DNA of 64,000 nucleotides from Channallabes apus (taxonomy: Eukaryota; Chordata; Actinopteri; Siluriformes; Clariidae). The stretch lies in assembly GCA_030522415.1 (NCBI GenBank), contig CM060107.1, forward strand, positions 53,002,718 to 53,066,717. Direction: 5' to 3'. The translations under genes were made by a program, and so were the position numbers. The notes below the pieces were generated by a model. That model did no database searches. It saw only the letters and a program-made list of their open reading frames with translations, and was not told the DNA's origin. Of this stretch, positions 44,549 through 54,235 are shown one piece after another (the stretch's first letter is position 1; the number at the start of each line of letters is the position of its first letter).

Positions 44549-47500
44549 TAATTTATTTATTTATTTTTAGTTTCCCCCTGAGGGATTGCCACCTTATTGT
44601 GGTCAGGGGGTTTGCGTGCCTCAACACAATTCAGCAAATACAATACTGTTACTATACAGTAAGGCCAGGTAAAAACAGTGCTTGAACATGATGCCCCCCT
44701 CCCCCCACCCCGTGTTGTCTGGTCTAGAACGGCGCTGCCTCTGACCGTCTTTTGTCTTGTAAATGAGTATTCTCACTCACCTTCCAATCCCCCCAGCGCA
44801 CACACTCTGTTTGTACTGTAAACTGTACTGTAACTGTGTTTGCTAGGGCACTTGGTTATACACAGTACTTTAATGTATGGAACACTTACTTAACTTACTG
44901 GTTTGGTTTAAACATCGCTTATTACCTTATTCAGCAAAATAAATTCATTATTAACGTATTGAAGTATTTTAGTTAAGGACAAAAACTGTGCTTGTGTTTA
45001 GAACTGCTGAACAGCCGAAAACACACACACACCCATCCCCCCGCCAAAAACACACACACACAGAGCAATTAACACCATGTCATACTCAGGAGTGGAAGGT
45101 GAGAAAACTCAATGGAGAATACCAAGTTTGTCGTTGCTCTTTTGGAGTTCTTAAAACCCAAAACATTTATTTATACTGAGAAAAAATTATTATGGGTCAC
45201 AATCACAAACACAAATACATATAATCAAGTGTTTAACTGGTTTCATTTGTTTCTATGATCAATAATTATTATTATTATTATTTTCAGCCCAACTCTTTGA
45301 CTATTTAAAACAAAGTTGTGTCCCATTTTTTGCCCATTGAAGTTGTTGGTTCAACTAAACAATTTTTAAATACCCAAACAATCCCCCAAAATTAAAACAC
45401 GCAAAACATGACTTTAACAATTCAATTTATTCTTCCAAAACTAGTCAAAGTTAAAACAGTAATTTATATAAAACAGATGAATACATGTTGTCTTTTTGCT
45501 TAAAGTTCATTAAACAACCCGGATACACCAGCTGCTTATAAGTCTCTATCTATAGTCCTTTTACATTAAAATATTAATTTTTCAAATATCAAAACTATTA
45601 AACATGGAACAGTTGAAGTCTTTGTTTCCCCCAAAGTACTGTATCAGACATTTTGCAGTTCTATGTTCAGAATATACAGTAGACCTGATCAAACATAATT
45701 CTAAAGCTGTCGGACTGTGACGTCATCCCTCCTACAGCTCCCTCAACAGCTTGTTCAGGCTCCTCCAGTCCTGTAGCTCCAAAAGTCCAGCCGTCAGCCG
45801 TCTGACCCCCCAATCCTCCACAGCGGAGCTCTGCTTAAAGACAACAGGAGAATTTAGTCAAGACAAAGATAAATAAACTTCACAGAACATATAGTTCTAA
45901 TAAAAATAAAATATATTAATAAACCTATTTACCACAGAGTGTGTAAAATACTGTTTTGGGGATTCTGTAATGTAAATAAACTGCCTGTGCTAATGTTAAC
46001 CAGTGAACAGTGTTAGTGTTAACCAGTGAACAGTGTTAGTGTTAACCAGTGACTGTCTGTATTATCGTCTGCATTAAATTAACCCAGACTTTACTTAATG
46101 CGCTTCTCATACAAATAAGTTAAGCGATATAACACTCGTATATGAGCATTAGTTCATCCCTGAAGCCAAACTATAACTTACTGAAGCCCACACACACACC
46201 TCCCCCTCCTTAACTGATAAAGAGCTGAATAACAACACAGAAGTGTTTAACTAAGCGCTCGCGCTACCGCGGAAAGTCCCGGACAAAGTGTGTAAAATAT
46301 AAACCGGGTTATGAGCGTTACTAGCTCCTGTACAGCTCCCCTCAGTCTGTGTCCCTCATCAACTGCATCACATTATATTCCAGTCACAGAAATAACCTGC
46401 AGATTAACTCTTAACCAGAGAATAAATAAGCGCTGAATTTATCCAGACAGCACGCGGTGAGATTCTCTCAGTATTTACAGAGAACACAAACACTCTACAT
46501 CGGGTAGTGCAGCTCTTGTAATAGGGACATTAATAGTATTGTTGAAGCTTGAGCATGTTTTTGAGTTAAAGTGGAGTGACATTGTGAGTGTGTGACACTG
46601 ACAGTAAGCTGTAATATTAACTCCAGACTCGGTAAACAGAACATTAAGTTCTCTAAAGTCACATCTGACCGCTGCTGCTGCTGCCAGTGATATTTAAAAC
46701 GGCCAATAAAAAACTAAACTGGGAAATAAACTGTAAACTAACCCAAACACATTTTATAAAATAAAATATCACTTACCACGAATAGTCCGTTAAGCCGTCA
46801 TCTTCATCTCTGTAGTTTGGTAGCGTCAGTTCGGCGGGGGTGGAGGCGGGTTGTTAAAATCACGTGATTGCAACTCAGCGCAGCTGGCTTGTTTTAATGT
46901 GTTCTTGAGAACGAAGCGCCATCTAGTGGTGGCACCAGGTAAATGAATAAATAGGGCTTGAATGGGCGTGTTTACTGTGAAATCTTGACACGCCTTTCGG
47001 CCAGAAAAGGGAGGGGGGATTACGGCGTGCAAAGGCCATTCACACGCCATTCACACTTCAGCCACACTGTCGCGGCTATTTGGTGTGGCTCCCACTGTAG
47101 CTCAGTGGGCGCGGTCCAACTCCGTGCCTAGGAGTTGCCCTCCGAACCGACTCTACGTGCCGGAGTCACTTCGTGAGCGAGTGACGATCGAGGCTCATAC
47201 GAGCCTAGCATCTGGACATCCCGGCGTTACACGCACTAACCACCTGTTAGAACCAAAGTTCTGGTGGCCAAAAATGCGAGAAACCGTGAAAAAGGTTGTT
47301 TTGTCTTGTGCCACCTGTGCGACTACCAAAAGCCCCCGTAGCCTACCCGTTGGTAAACCAACGCCCCTCCCGGTGCCGAACAGACCGTGGTCCCATATCG
47401 CAGTGGACTTCGTGACGGACCTGCCGGTCTCGAACGGGTACACCACGATACTCGTGGTAATAGACAGATTTTCTAAGGGATGTAGATTCGTCCCGTTTTG

Positions 47501-50500
47501 CTCCCTCCCGTCAGCCCTCCAGGTGGCAGAAACCCTATTCACTTCAGTGTTTCGTGCTACGGCATCCCCGAAGATATAATTTCCAATCGTGGCCCCCAAT
47601 TTATCGTCAGGGTCTGGAGAGCTTTCTTTCAGAAGTTGGGGACCACAGTTAGCCTCACATCGGGCTATCACCCCGAATCAAATGGGCAGGCAGAGCGAAC
47701 TGTCCAAGAACTCGGGAGGTATCTTCGAGCATATTGTAGCAGCAGACAACACGAATGGGCGGACTATCTACTCTGGGCGGAATATGCACAAAATTCACTT
47801 CGCCATTCCTCTACCGGCCTAACGCCGTTTCAGTGTATATTGGGGTACCAACCCCCGCTGTGTCCTTGGGATGCCACCCCCACCGATGTACCTATGGTGG
47901 ACGAGTGGTTTAAGAAAGCGGAGAGAGTGTGGGGAGATGCACACACAACCATCTCACGATCCGTGCAGCGCTTCAAAAAATATGCCGATAAACGACGACG
48001 GGAAAGTCCTTCGCTCCAGGTAGGCGATCGGGTGTGGCTCTCGACACGGGACCTTCACCTTAACCTCCCCTGCAAAAAACTCTCCCCCAGGTTCATCGGG
48101 CCATTTCCCATTGCAGCACAAGTGAACCCAGTAACATATAGACTCACACTCCCTACACATTTACGCACTAACCCTGTGTTTCACATCTCTCTTCTCAGGC
48201 CAGTGGTCCGGGGTCCGCTAGACGAAGGAGCAGCGGAACCTTGAAATCCGGGTCAAAGAACTACTGGACTCACGGAGGAGAGCGGGGGCATTGCAGTATC
48301 TAGTGGAATGGGAGGGGTAAGGCCCGGAGGAGCGGAGCTGGGTTCCGGCACCAGACATACTCAGTCAAGAACTCATTTCAGAATTTCACAGGGCACGACC
48401 GGATCGACCGGCTCCGCGACCTCCGGGTCGCCCCGTCCGAAGGCAGCCCCAGCAGCTGGGTAGGTCCACGCTCCCTCCGGCCACGCGTAGATCCGGTTCC
48501 CCAGCCTACTGAGCCGCCGCTTTGTCTCCCCCTAGTGTGTCTGTGTGTCCATGTCACGCACCATTAGCAGTAAGTACTGTATGTGCACCTGTTGATCCCC
48601 TATGTGTGTCCCTATTTAAACCAGCCGACCCCGTGGCCGCCTGTCAGTCCACCGTTGTGCTATTGTGAGAAAGTGTCAGTGAATTTTCTCTATGTGTTTG
48701 GACAATTGGATTCCCCTGTGTGTTTTCAGTGAATGTTCTCTATGTGTTTGGACAATCGGATTGGATTCCCCTGTGTGTTTTTAGGACTGACTGCACGAAA
48801 CCTCCCACGCCCGTGGCTGCAAGGTACTAAAGACAGCTGGCGTGTTGAACCAGAACCCACGGCGTAGAGCGCCGCTATCTATGTTTTTTGTTATAAAAAA
48901 GAAAGAGATTTTTTGTTGGTGGAAACGCTGTGAATAAACTTTATTTTGCTTGACCATCCTGCATCTGCGTCTGTTAACCGACACGCATCATGACAGGATC
49001 ATATGAAAACTACTGAACTCATTTTAATTGGGTTTTATTTAATAAGTAATATGGCTTTATTTCATCTCAATCAGCGAACAGGAACAGAAGATATGCTAAT
49101 TTGAAAGTTTAATGGAAAATGCCGTTATCATAAAAACATCGACATTGAAAAAAATCATTAGTTCTTCTAAAAATTCAACAGATGGCATTGTACATTCATT
49201 AAAACATGCCTATGACTGTGTAATTAAATTTTACGCAAACAAACCTGCTGTACACAGGTGCATTTCAATAAATTAGAATATCATTAAAAACTGAAGCTCA
49301 TATATTACACAGACTGATTACACACAGACTGATATATTTTAATTGTTTAATTCTTTTGATTTTGATGATTATGGCTTACAGCTAATGAAAACCAAAAATT
49401 CAGTATCTCAGAAAATTAGAATATTGTGGAAAAGATCAATATTGGAGACTCATGGTGTCACACTCTAATCAGATAATTAACTTAAAACACCTACAAAGAT
49501 TCACTGAGCCTCTAAATGGTCTCTCAGTTTGGTTCAGTAGGCTGACTGTTCACAGAGTGCTGTATCCAAGTACATTAATGGAAAGATGAATGGAAGGAAA
49601 AAATGTGATAGAAAAAAGTGCACAAGCAACAGGGATAATTTCATTTGGAAATCGAGGTCCCAGAATCTGGAGGAAGAGAGGAAAGGGACAGAATCCAAGT
49701 TGCTTGAGGTCCAGTATAAACTTTGCACAGTCAGTGGTGGTTTGAGGAGTGATGTCATCTGCTGGTGTCGGTCCACTGTGTTTTATCAGCTCCAACGTCA
49801 GCACAACGGTCTACAAGGAAGTTATAGAGCACTTCATGCTTCCCTCTGCTGACCACCTTTATGGAGAAGCTGATTTCATTTTCCAGCAGGACTTGGCACA
49901 CTGCCAAAAGTACTAATACCTGGTTTAAGGACCATGGTGTACCTGTGTTTGATTGGCCTGCAAACTCACCCGACCTAAACTTCATAGAGAATCTATGGAC
50001 TATTGTAAAAATAAAGATGTGAAACACCAGACCCAACAACATAGAAGAACTAAAAATGCTTTCAGAGTAACCTGGGCTTCCATACAGTAACACCTCAGCA
50101 GTGTCACAGACTGATCACCTTCATGCCACGCCTCATTGCTGCAGTAATTCATGTAAAGGCCCTGACCAAGTACTGAGTACTGCACATGTTCATCCTGTTC
50201 AGTACTCCAACATTTCTGTTTAAAATCTTTTCTCCTTTTTTATTGATCATAAGTAATATTATAATTTTCTAATGTACAGAGTTTTTGGTTTTCATTAGCT
50301 GTAAGCCGTAATCATTAAAATTAAAAGAAACAAATACTTGAAATATATTAGTCTGTGTGTAATAAATCTATATAATATACAATTTCCACTTGTTAAAACT
50401 GAATTAATGAAATAAATCACCTTTTCGCTGATATTCTAATTTATTGAGATGCAACTGTGTATGTGTGTGTGTGTATTCATATACAGTATATCTCAAACAT

Positions 50501-51279
50501 TATCTAAACAAAAAGTCACAAACTCTAACATTTCTTACTTTATATAGTAACTAGTAATAGTAATATAAATTCTGTAAGTAACACCCTGCACATGAGTAAC
50601 TAACAACACTGTGCACATGTTACTAGATATAAACTATAATTAAGAACCTCATCCTGGAAATCTTTCTCATTCTCACCTGTTTCTCAGCTCTTTCTGCTGC
50701 GGCTGTGACGGTGTTGTGTCCTCTGTGATTATCCATCGTACACAAATAACAGATGCAGGTTTGATCAGTACGACAGTAGATCTCAATCAGCTTGTTATGT
50801 TCAGAGCAGATCTTCTCTTGGAGTTTTGCTGAAGCTTCAATTAATGTGTGTTTTTTCAAAGCAGGAACTTCATAATGAGGTTCCAGATGAGTTTCACAAA
50901 ATGAAGCTAAACACGTCAGACAGGACTTGACGGCTTTGTGTTTTCTCCCGGTGCAGAAATCACACTCCACATCTCCAGCTCCAGCGTAACAGTGAGCAGG
51001 AGAAGCAGCTTGGACTTCAGGCTTCTTCTTCAGTTTCTCCACCACTTCAGCCAGCATGTTGTTTCTGCGTAGAACAGGCCTTGGAGTGAAAGTGTCTCTG
51101 CACTGAGGACAGCTGTAGACGCCCTTCTGATCCTCCTGATCCCAGCAGCCATTAATACACACCTTACAGAAACTGTGACCACAGGGGAGAGACACCGGAT
51201 CCTTCAGGAGATCCAGACACACTGGACAGATGAACTGATCCACTGAAAGCTGATCTACTGAAATATTGGCCTCAGCCAT
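35642..51279 (-). CDS. finTRIM-like E3 ubiquitin ligase (six coding exons, apparently intact)
   Basis: Joining the minus-strand exons 51279-50677, 37815-37720, 37543-37310, 37180-37009, 36788-36729 and 36180-35642 gives 1704 coding bases with consistent phases and GT-AG junctions: 603, 96, 234, 172, 60 and 539 bp. The 96/234/60-bp exons are the signature of the fish TRIM25-like/finTRIM group. The product (567 residues) has RING, two B-boxes, coiled coil and PRY-SPRY. Such proteins act in the cytoplasm as ubiquitin ligases in interferon-linked antiviral defence (family knowledge). Intron 1 is about 12.9 kb because it holds a Gypsy element, a DNA transposon inside it and a Tc1 relic; exon 1 could instead belong to another gene copy, though phase and motifs fit. 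ISRE-like sequence lies upstream. The polyadenylation hexamer AATAAA overlaps the stop codon. Confidence 0.8.
36406..36725. repeat. Microsatellites in finTRIM intron 5
   Basis: (ATT)n at 36406-36441, (CT)n then (CA)n at 36503-36549, and (GT)n at 36689-36725, the last abutting the exon 5 donor. Confidence 0.85.
36729..36788 (-). CDS. finTRIM exon 5 (60 bp)
   Basis: Acceptor CTCCACAG, donor AAAT|GTACAC; reads [18 protein letters not shown]. This linker exon keeps the family's 60-bp size. Confidence 0.85.
37009..37180 (-). CDS. finTRIM exon 4 (172 bp)
   Basis: Acceptor TTTCTGTAG and donor CATG|GTAAGA; reads [10 protein letters not shown] ... [20 protein letters not shown]. Phase 0 in, phase 1 out. 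Confidence 0.85.
37310..37543 (-). CDS. finTRIM exon 3 (234 bp, coiled coil)
   Basis: Seventy-eight codons from [20 protein letters not shown] to THDHIQFLQ, donor CAG|GTAACA. Helical, rich in Glu/Leu/Arg. The acceptor AACAG follows a long (TG)n tract rather than an ordinary pyrimidine tract. Confidence 0.9.
37548..37609. repeat. (CA)n tract against the exon 3 acceptor
   Basis: About 31 CA units on the plus strand, that is (TG)n in the pre-mRNA, ending at TAACAG, the acceptor of finTRIM exon 3. Confidence 0.9.
37720..37815 (-). CDS. finTRIM exon 2 (96 bp, coiled coil)
   Basis: Acceptor CCTCAG|AGTGAG and donor AAG|GTGAGC bound 32 codons, [20 protein letters not shown] onward: a charged heptad-like helix. 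Size equals the conserved 96-bp exon of the family. Confidence 0.9.
37816..39026. other. Intron 1, exon-2-proximal part, with MITE-like and microsatellite sequence
   Basis: Bases 38190-38860 contain sequence such as TCTCGTACATCAAAACACTC and ACGTTCGCATACCGGGTTAC that look like the two ends of an old short transposon, plus a (CA)n at 38500-38523. Bases 38970-39026 match the sequence just before the 3' LTR at 48552, so they derive from a Gypsy copy. Confidence 0.4.
39027..39465 (+). repeat. 5' LTR of the second Gypsy element
   Basis: Starts TGTCACGCACC and ends CATGACA, giving TGTCA...TGACA inverted tips. Contains AATAAA near 39405 and a tandem duplicate of GTGAATGTTCTCTATGTGTT. The gag ATG (39460) lies in its final six bases. 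Confidence 0.8.
39460..40420 (+). pseudogene. Second Gypsy gag
   Basis: Begins at the ATG in the LTR tip and runs through [20 protein letters not shown], a frame change near 39750, the capsid region ([40 protein letters not shown]), another frame change near 39980-40080, and a CCHC knuckle [14 protein letters not shown] at about 40291-40332, which binds RNA in intact relatives. Confidence 0.8.
40421..42289 (+). pseudogene. Second Gypsy protease, RT and RNase H
   Basis: Protease shows [12 protein letters not shown] (catalytic D-S-G). RT starts with [10 protein letters not shown], where a run of nine G at 41071-41079 breaks the frame, then continues with [27 protein letters not shown], the YLDD box near 41389-41400, and [13 protein letters not shown]. 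RNase H follows ([51 protein letters not shown]). From 41231 to 42289 the frame is open until the inserted transposon. Confidence 0.85.
42871..43960 (+). repeat. Two diverged copies of a 450-500 bp unit, with a SINE at the seam
   Basis: Copy 1 starts at 42871 and copy 2 at 43464, both with AAAGTAAAGCT; they share GATCAGTATTTCTTTAGT, GATCTGATGGGGCAT and CAGCAGAGACA. Copy 2 begins directly after the SINE tail. A (GT)n lies at 43896-43921. Confidence 0.8.
43318..43463 (+). mobile_element. tRNA-Ile(TAT)-derived SINE with LINE-type tail
   Basis: The head GCTCCCGTGGCGCAATCGGT (A box) matches the tRNA-Ile(UAU) pattern, continues through the TAT anticodon into an intron-like insertion of about 17 bases, and then ATGCCGAG and GAGTTCGAGCCTCGCC (B box). 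Part of the variable/T arm is missing. The tail ATTTTACTGCATATCGCACT ... TTTGAATTTGAA is the same as the 3' end of the LINE at 9036-9100, implying that LINE's machinery mobilised it. Confidence 0.7.
44505..44570. repeat. AT microsatellite and T-rich tract
   Basis: About 35 bases of AT repeat followed by T9 and (ATTT)n. Directly after it, GAGGGATTGCCACCTTATTG (44580) resembles a phrase found in several animal repeat families. Confidence 0.8.
44631..45395. other. Interior of the TA-flanked element, no feature seen
   Basis: Only short CA-rich patches (45022-45061) and AT-rich sequence. Confidence 0.4.
45396..46820 (-). other. Promoter/exon-like sequence in the TA-flanked element
   Basis: On the minus strand, a GC-richer segment near 46850 leads into a short exon-like piece ending at TTCGTG|GTAAGT (46777-46782 intron start). 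About 940 bp on, AAG|CAGAGCTCCGC (45832) opens 34 codons ending [18 protein letters not shown], and AATAAA follows near 45433. The first ATG in the upstream piece meets a stop after five codons, so I see a possible transcript but no protein. Confidence 0.3.
47100..48380 (+). pseudogene. Second Gypsy integrase and chromodomain remnant
   Basis: The zinc-binding part has [20 protein letters not shown] and CATC, then the core [20 protein letters not shown] (first catalytic Asp) followed by VIDRFSKG. A frame change falls near 47550. The second catalytic Asp is replaced (ISNRGPQF instead of SDRGPQF), while the catalytic Glu region is kept ([20 protein letters not shown]). The GPY/F module ([20 protein letters not shown]) and a chromodomain ([19 protein letters not shown]) follow, the latter in another frame with a stop at 48318. 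Confidence 0.85.
48552..48995 (+). repeat. 3' LTR of the second Gypsy element
   Basis: Near-identical to 39027-39465, with an extra GGATT near 48755 and few substitutions. Ends CATCATGACA, showing that the gag ATG position belongs to the LTR. No purine tract lies directly before it, and the 50 bases upstream are also found before the 5' LTR, so the true LTR start might be further left. Confidence 0.8.
49253..50459 (+). mobile_element. Decayed Tc1/mariner element
   Basis: Ends CACAGGTGCATTTCAATAAA and, inverted, CACAGTTGCATCTCAATAAA, with TA on both sides. The interior is a broken Tc1 transposase: FQQD plus AHC near 49885, and [20 protein letters not shown] near 49950-50010 (the region holding the last two acidic residues). 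Several stops and frame changes; inactive. It sits in finTRIM intron 1. Confidence 0.8.
50677..51279 (-). CDS. finTRIM exon 1: RING finger and B-boxes
   Basis: Exactly 201 codons from ATG (51279) to a CAG|GTGAGA donor. The RING is at residues 18-60 (CPVC, CGHSFC, CINGC, CPQC spacing of C3HC4). The first B-box-like zinc module runs from [18 protein letters not shown] to ETHLEPHY, and B-box 2 from [12 protein letters not shown] through CYLC to DNHRGHNT. All zinc ligands expected for the family are present. The start codon is the only in-frame ATG before the RING. Confidence 0.9.
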
Positions 51280-51319
51280 TTTCCTGCATTAACACACTGA
51301 GGGAGAGACACACAGTCTG

Positions 51320-51332
51320 AGTTTCATTTTGT
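51320..51332 (-). promoter_or_regulatory. ISRE-like motif upstream of finTRIM exon 1
   Basis: On the minus strand CAAAATGAAACTC differs by one base from GAAANNGAAACT. It is about 40 bases before the start codon. finTRIM genes are commonly interferon- or virus-induced, so the motif makes sense, but it is a short match. Confidence 0.45.
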
Positions 51333-52172
51333 TCGACAAGAACTTCCTGGTTCTGTGTGTGTGTGTGTAAGACAGTGTGTGAGAGGAGGAGTTAAAAAGA
51401 GGGAGGGGATGAATACACCTCTGTTAACCGTTTCATCTCACTTTAGTCCATGAATATGTGGAGACCTTAATTATTCCTATCTACAAACACCTGAAGTAAT
51501 GCTTTGGCCTTGTTAATGAATACATTTTACTTAGTTTATTCATAGATATTCATTTATTTATTTATTTATTTACTTATGTTTTTTTTTTCATTAAGTTTTT
51601 CTATTTTTCACTATTTTATCTCTCTCAGAGTGGATGCTTCCATCGTGTGTGTAGTGAAACCTGTAAAAGTGGAAAAAATGCTTTGATCAAATGTATTTAA
51701 TAAGAAAACAAAAAATCTAAGTAATAGTTTTTTAACCTGTTCACATAATATTAACATTAGTAAAAGCAGCTAAATCATTATTTATTCAGTTTAAATTTTA
51801 AATAGTAGTTAATAACTGTATTGGTATTATGACTATATTTATTGTCTGTCACTGTTTAACTGTAGTGAAGCACTTTGAGCTCCATATTCTGTCTGAATAG
51901 AGTTATTCTAATGATTGTAGGTAAATAGACAGAGACAGATTGAGTCAGTAGTTTATCAGTACTGTGTTTAATGTGACGTATCACTCCAGAGTTCTCCACA
52001 GTTTACTGTACTTCACTTTACTTAAGAATTGAGGATCATCACATTAAATTTAATAACAATAATAACTTTAATACACATTACAGCACATACTTACACTTAC
52101 AGTCACGGTACATGGAGCTTAGCTTCACCGTCCTCATTTAAAGCTCCACCCACTCACTCTGTTACACTACAG
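51333..52172. other. Spacer between divergent TRIM exons
   Basis: Contains GT and ATTT repeats and AT-rich sequence; no exon seen. A second GAAAC-type motif (complement of GTTTCATCTCACTTT at 51428) faces the minus-strand gene. Confidence 0.4.
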
Positions 52173-52192
52173 TATAAATACAGAAACTGAAA
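52173..52192 (+). promoter_or_regulatory. TATA box and perfect ISRE core before a TRIM exon stub
   Basis: TATAAAT at 52173-52179 followed by GAAACTGAAA at 52183-52192, which fits GAAANNGAAA exactly, about 80 bases before the ATG of the RING stub. Confidence 0.5.
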
Positions 52193-52224
52193 GTTCATCC
52201 AGAGTAAAGAAAACTGACCTCTGT

Positions 52225-52266
<42 letters not shown>

Positions 52267-52270
52267 GAAA

Positions 52271-52339
52271 ATGGTGGAGGTGAGTATTTCAGTAGATCAG
52301 GACCAGTTCATCTGTCCAGTCTGTCTGCATCTCCTGTGG
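52271..52339 (+). pseudogene. Truncated TRIM RING exon (first 23 codons)
   Basis: [20 protein letters not shown] then LLW matches the start of exon 1 of the intact gene on the other strand, after which similarity stops; the second half of the RING and all later domains are missing. A (CT)n tract (52227-52264) precedes it. It is the remains of a divergently oriented paralogue. Confidence 0.8.
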
Positions 52340-52968
52340 TCAAGCACAGTTACAGTTACACTATCCTATCACAATACAGTGGAGGTGAGTGAACCCGGAG
52401 TGAAACTATTCTTCCTGAATGTCCTATAAGACTGTAGTGTTTATCAGCATTAAACCTCACATGTCGTTTACCCTCACAGCATTAACAGCAAACACAAACA
52501 TATTCATTCATAATAAAACCATTTGTTTATCATACAATATGGACTATTAAATAACTGTTACATATTCTGCAAAACTGCACAAGGACTTTCTCCAGGTTAC
52601 TGGCACTAAATTTCCCAACAAAAACAAATTTGAAAAATATTTAAATGAACAAATGAAACTGAAGTGCACTTTACAGTGTAACTGTATTAGACTAACCTTT
52701 CTCAATGATGAACAATGTTAATTTATTTTATTAAAACATTTCTTCCAAAATTTATTATTTAAAGTAAGGCTGCAATAAAAACTAGTTCATGAAAAAATAG
52801 ACAACTGATTTATAATTTAAATGTGAATTGTGTTTATTTAAACAATTAGTTTTAGACTTTATGGCCACCAGAGGACTGGAAAATTATAACATCACTGCTG
52901 ACTGAAAATGTGTCTGAAAAACAAATTAAGAATAAATATAGAAAATAATTTAGTGATATTAATTGATG
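52340..52968. other. Gene-free AT-rich spacer
   Basis: No feature recognised. Confidence 0.4.
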
Positions 52969-53459
52969 GGAAGTTAAAAAGTTAAATATTTAAAGTTTTA
53001 TTACCATCAAGTAACAAGTCACATCATGGTCAGCAAACCAGTTAGTGGTAGTGTTTGAGCTCATGAGGCTTACACTCCGTGTTGAAGGTATAGATGATCA
53101 TCTTCTGGACAACTCAGCAGTCTTCCCCATGATTATAGTTGTGTGGACTGAAATATACTGAGAGATACACAGTATAGAAATAATTTTAAAGTAATTTTAT
53201 CAAACCCGAAGTGAAATATTCTAATAGTTTGACATACTGATGTAAGCAGTAATCATTGGAATTAAAACAAAAAGACCTTATGTGTAATTACTCTAAAATA
53301 CCTTTCGAATTACATAAAAAAAACATGTTCCATAATACAGTATTCAAATTTTTTGTGATACACTATATACGTAAATGTATGCGGATGTGTTTGTTTTACA
53401 GTTGAAGGAGTCCTTTGAGGTAAAACGTTTAAGAACCTCTGCTTTAACTGCTGAACATA
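52969..53459 (+). repeat. Direct repeat X, copy 2
   Basis: Partner of 24353-24848, differing by a few bases (for example a 5-base deletion near 53279). It continues into sequence absent from copy 1, at the point where copy 1 meets a transposon end. Confidence 0.85.
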
Positions 53460-54235
53460 TGGGATTAATGTATTGATATACTGTATATTATGCAGTATGT
53501 TGAACTGCAACAGCGCTATCACTAAAATCATCTCTAAGGCAGTTAGCAGAAAAACAATAATGATCTAAAATTCCTATATAGTATATACGTCTGTACCCTC
53601 ACACAATCAGCAGTAATGAATTCTGTAAAATTCATTACCCTCAAACAGTGTAGAGTAACATCTAATTCTATTTGTCATTTTCAACTGTTTTTTTTTTTAA
53701 GAATAAGCAAACTGCAAAATAAATACTCAATTCTAAATTACATTAAACACTTTATTCACAAATTAAGAAATACATTTATACTGTAAATATATAGTGTATT
53801 TGTGGTACAAGAAGGCAGAGGATCAAGGGTCCGTCCTCTCCATGACAATCTACGACAGGAGAAAAATAAAGACTTCATGATGTTACTATGCAGTTTGACA
53901 CACACAAACACACACACACACAAACACACACATGCAAACACAACTGCATACATTTTATAGAATGCAAGGTTTTAGAAATGCTGTGTACAATTACTGGCTT
54001 TTGCCGTTAAGTATTGCTGCATAATTTGGCCCTAACTACACCATTCATTAACGCACACATTATGTCCATGAATAGACGGATGCAAATGTCTCTGTCCCCT
54101 GATTAAAATGTGCTCAGTGGTGTTCCTGAAAAGAGAGCTGAATTTTTATATCACTCACCTTCTACTCAGGATGTAAAGCCAGGTGTAGAAATCAGCTGAT
54201 GATTTACATAATGCTCACAGTGAAAAGGAAAATTT
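53460..54235. other. Gene-free spacer
   Basis: AT-rich with a short CA tract at 53899-53936; nothing coding. Confidence 0.4.

Larger units (their letters stand above)
42290..47097. mobile_element. 4.8-kb TA-flanked TIR transposon inserted in Gypsy pol
   Basis: CAGTGGGAGCCACGTCAAAC at the left and the complement of GTTTGGTGTGGCTCCCACTG-like sequence at the right (CAGTGGGAGCCACACCAAAT) are matching inverted ends of about 26 bp. TA flanks both sides (42288-42289 and 47098-47099), and the Gypsy frame continues across when the insert and one TA are ignored. CAGT-type ends and TA duplication suggest the Tc1/mariner group, but no transposase is recognisable. The interior holds a duplicated 450-bp unit, a SINE, microsatellites and promoter/exon-like sequence on the minus strand near the right end. 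Confidence 0.8.
39027..48995 (+). mobile_element. Ty3/Gypsy chromovirus with both LTRs, split by a DNA transposon
   Basis: Matching LTRs (39027-39465 and 48552-48995) enclose gag, protease, RT, RNase H, integrase and a chromodomain-like end, all on the plus strand and therefore antisense to the finTRIM whose intron holds it. Pol is interrupted at 42290-47097 by an inserted DNA transposon. Frame changes near 39750, 40000, 41075 and 47550 and a stop in the chromodomain make it dead. Confidence 0.9.

Noticed and set aside
49586..49852. 88-codon frame in the Tc1 relic as a gene
   Set aside because: It is a fragment of the decayed transposase region bounded by stops.
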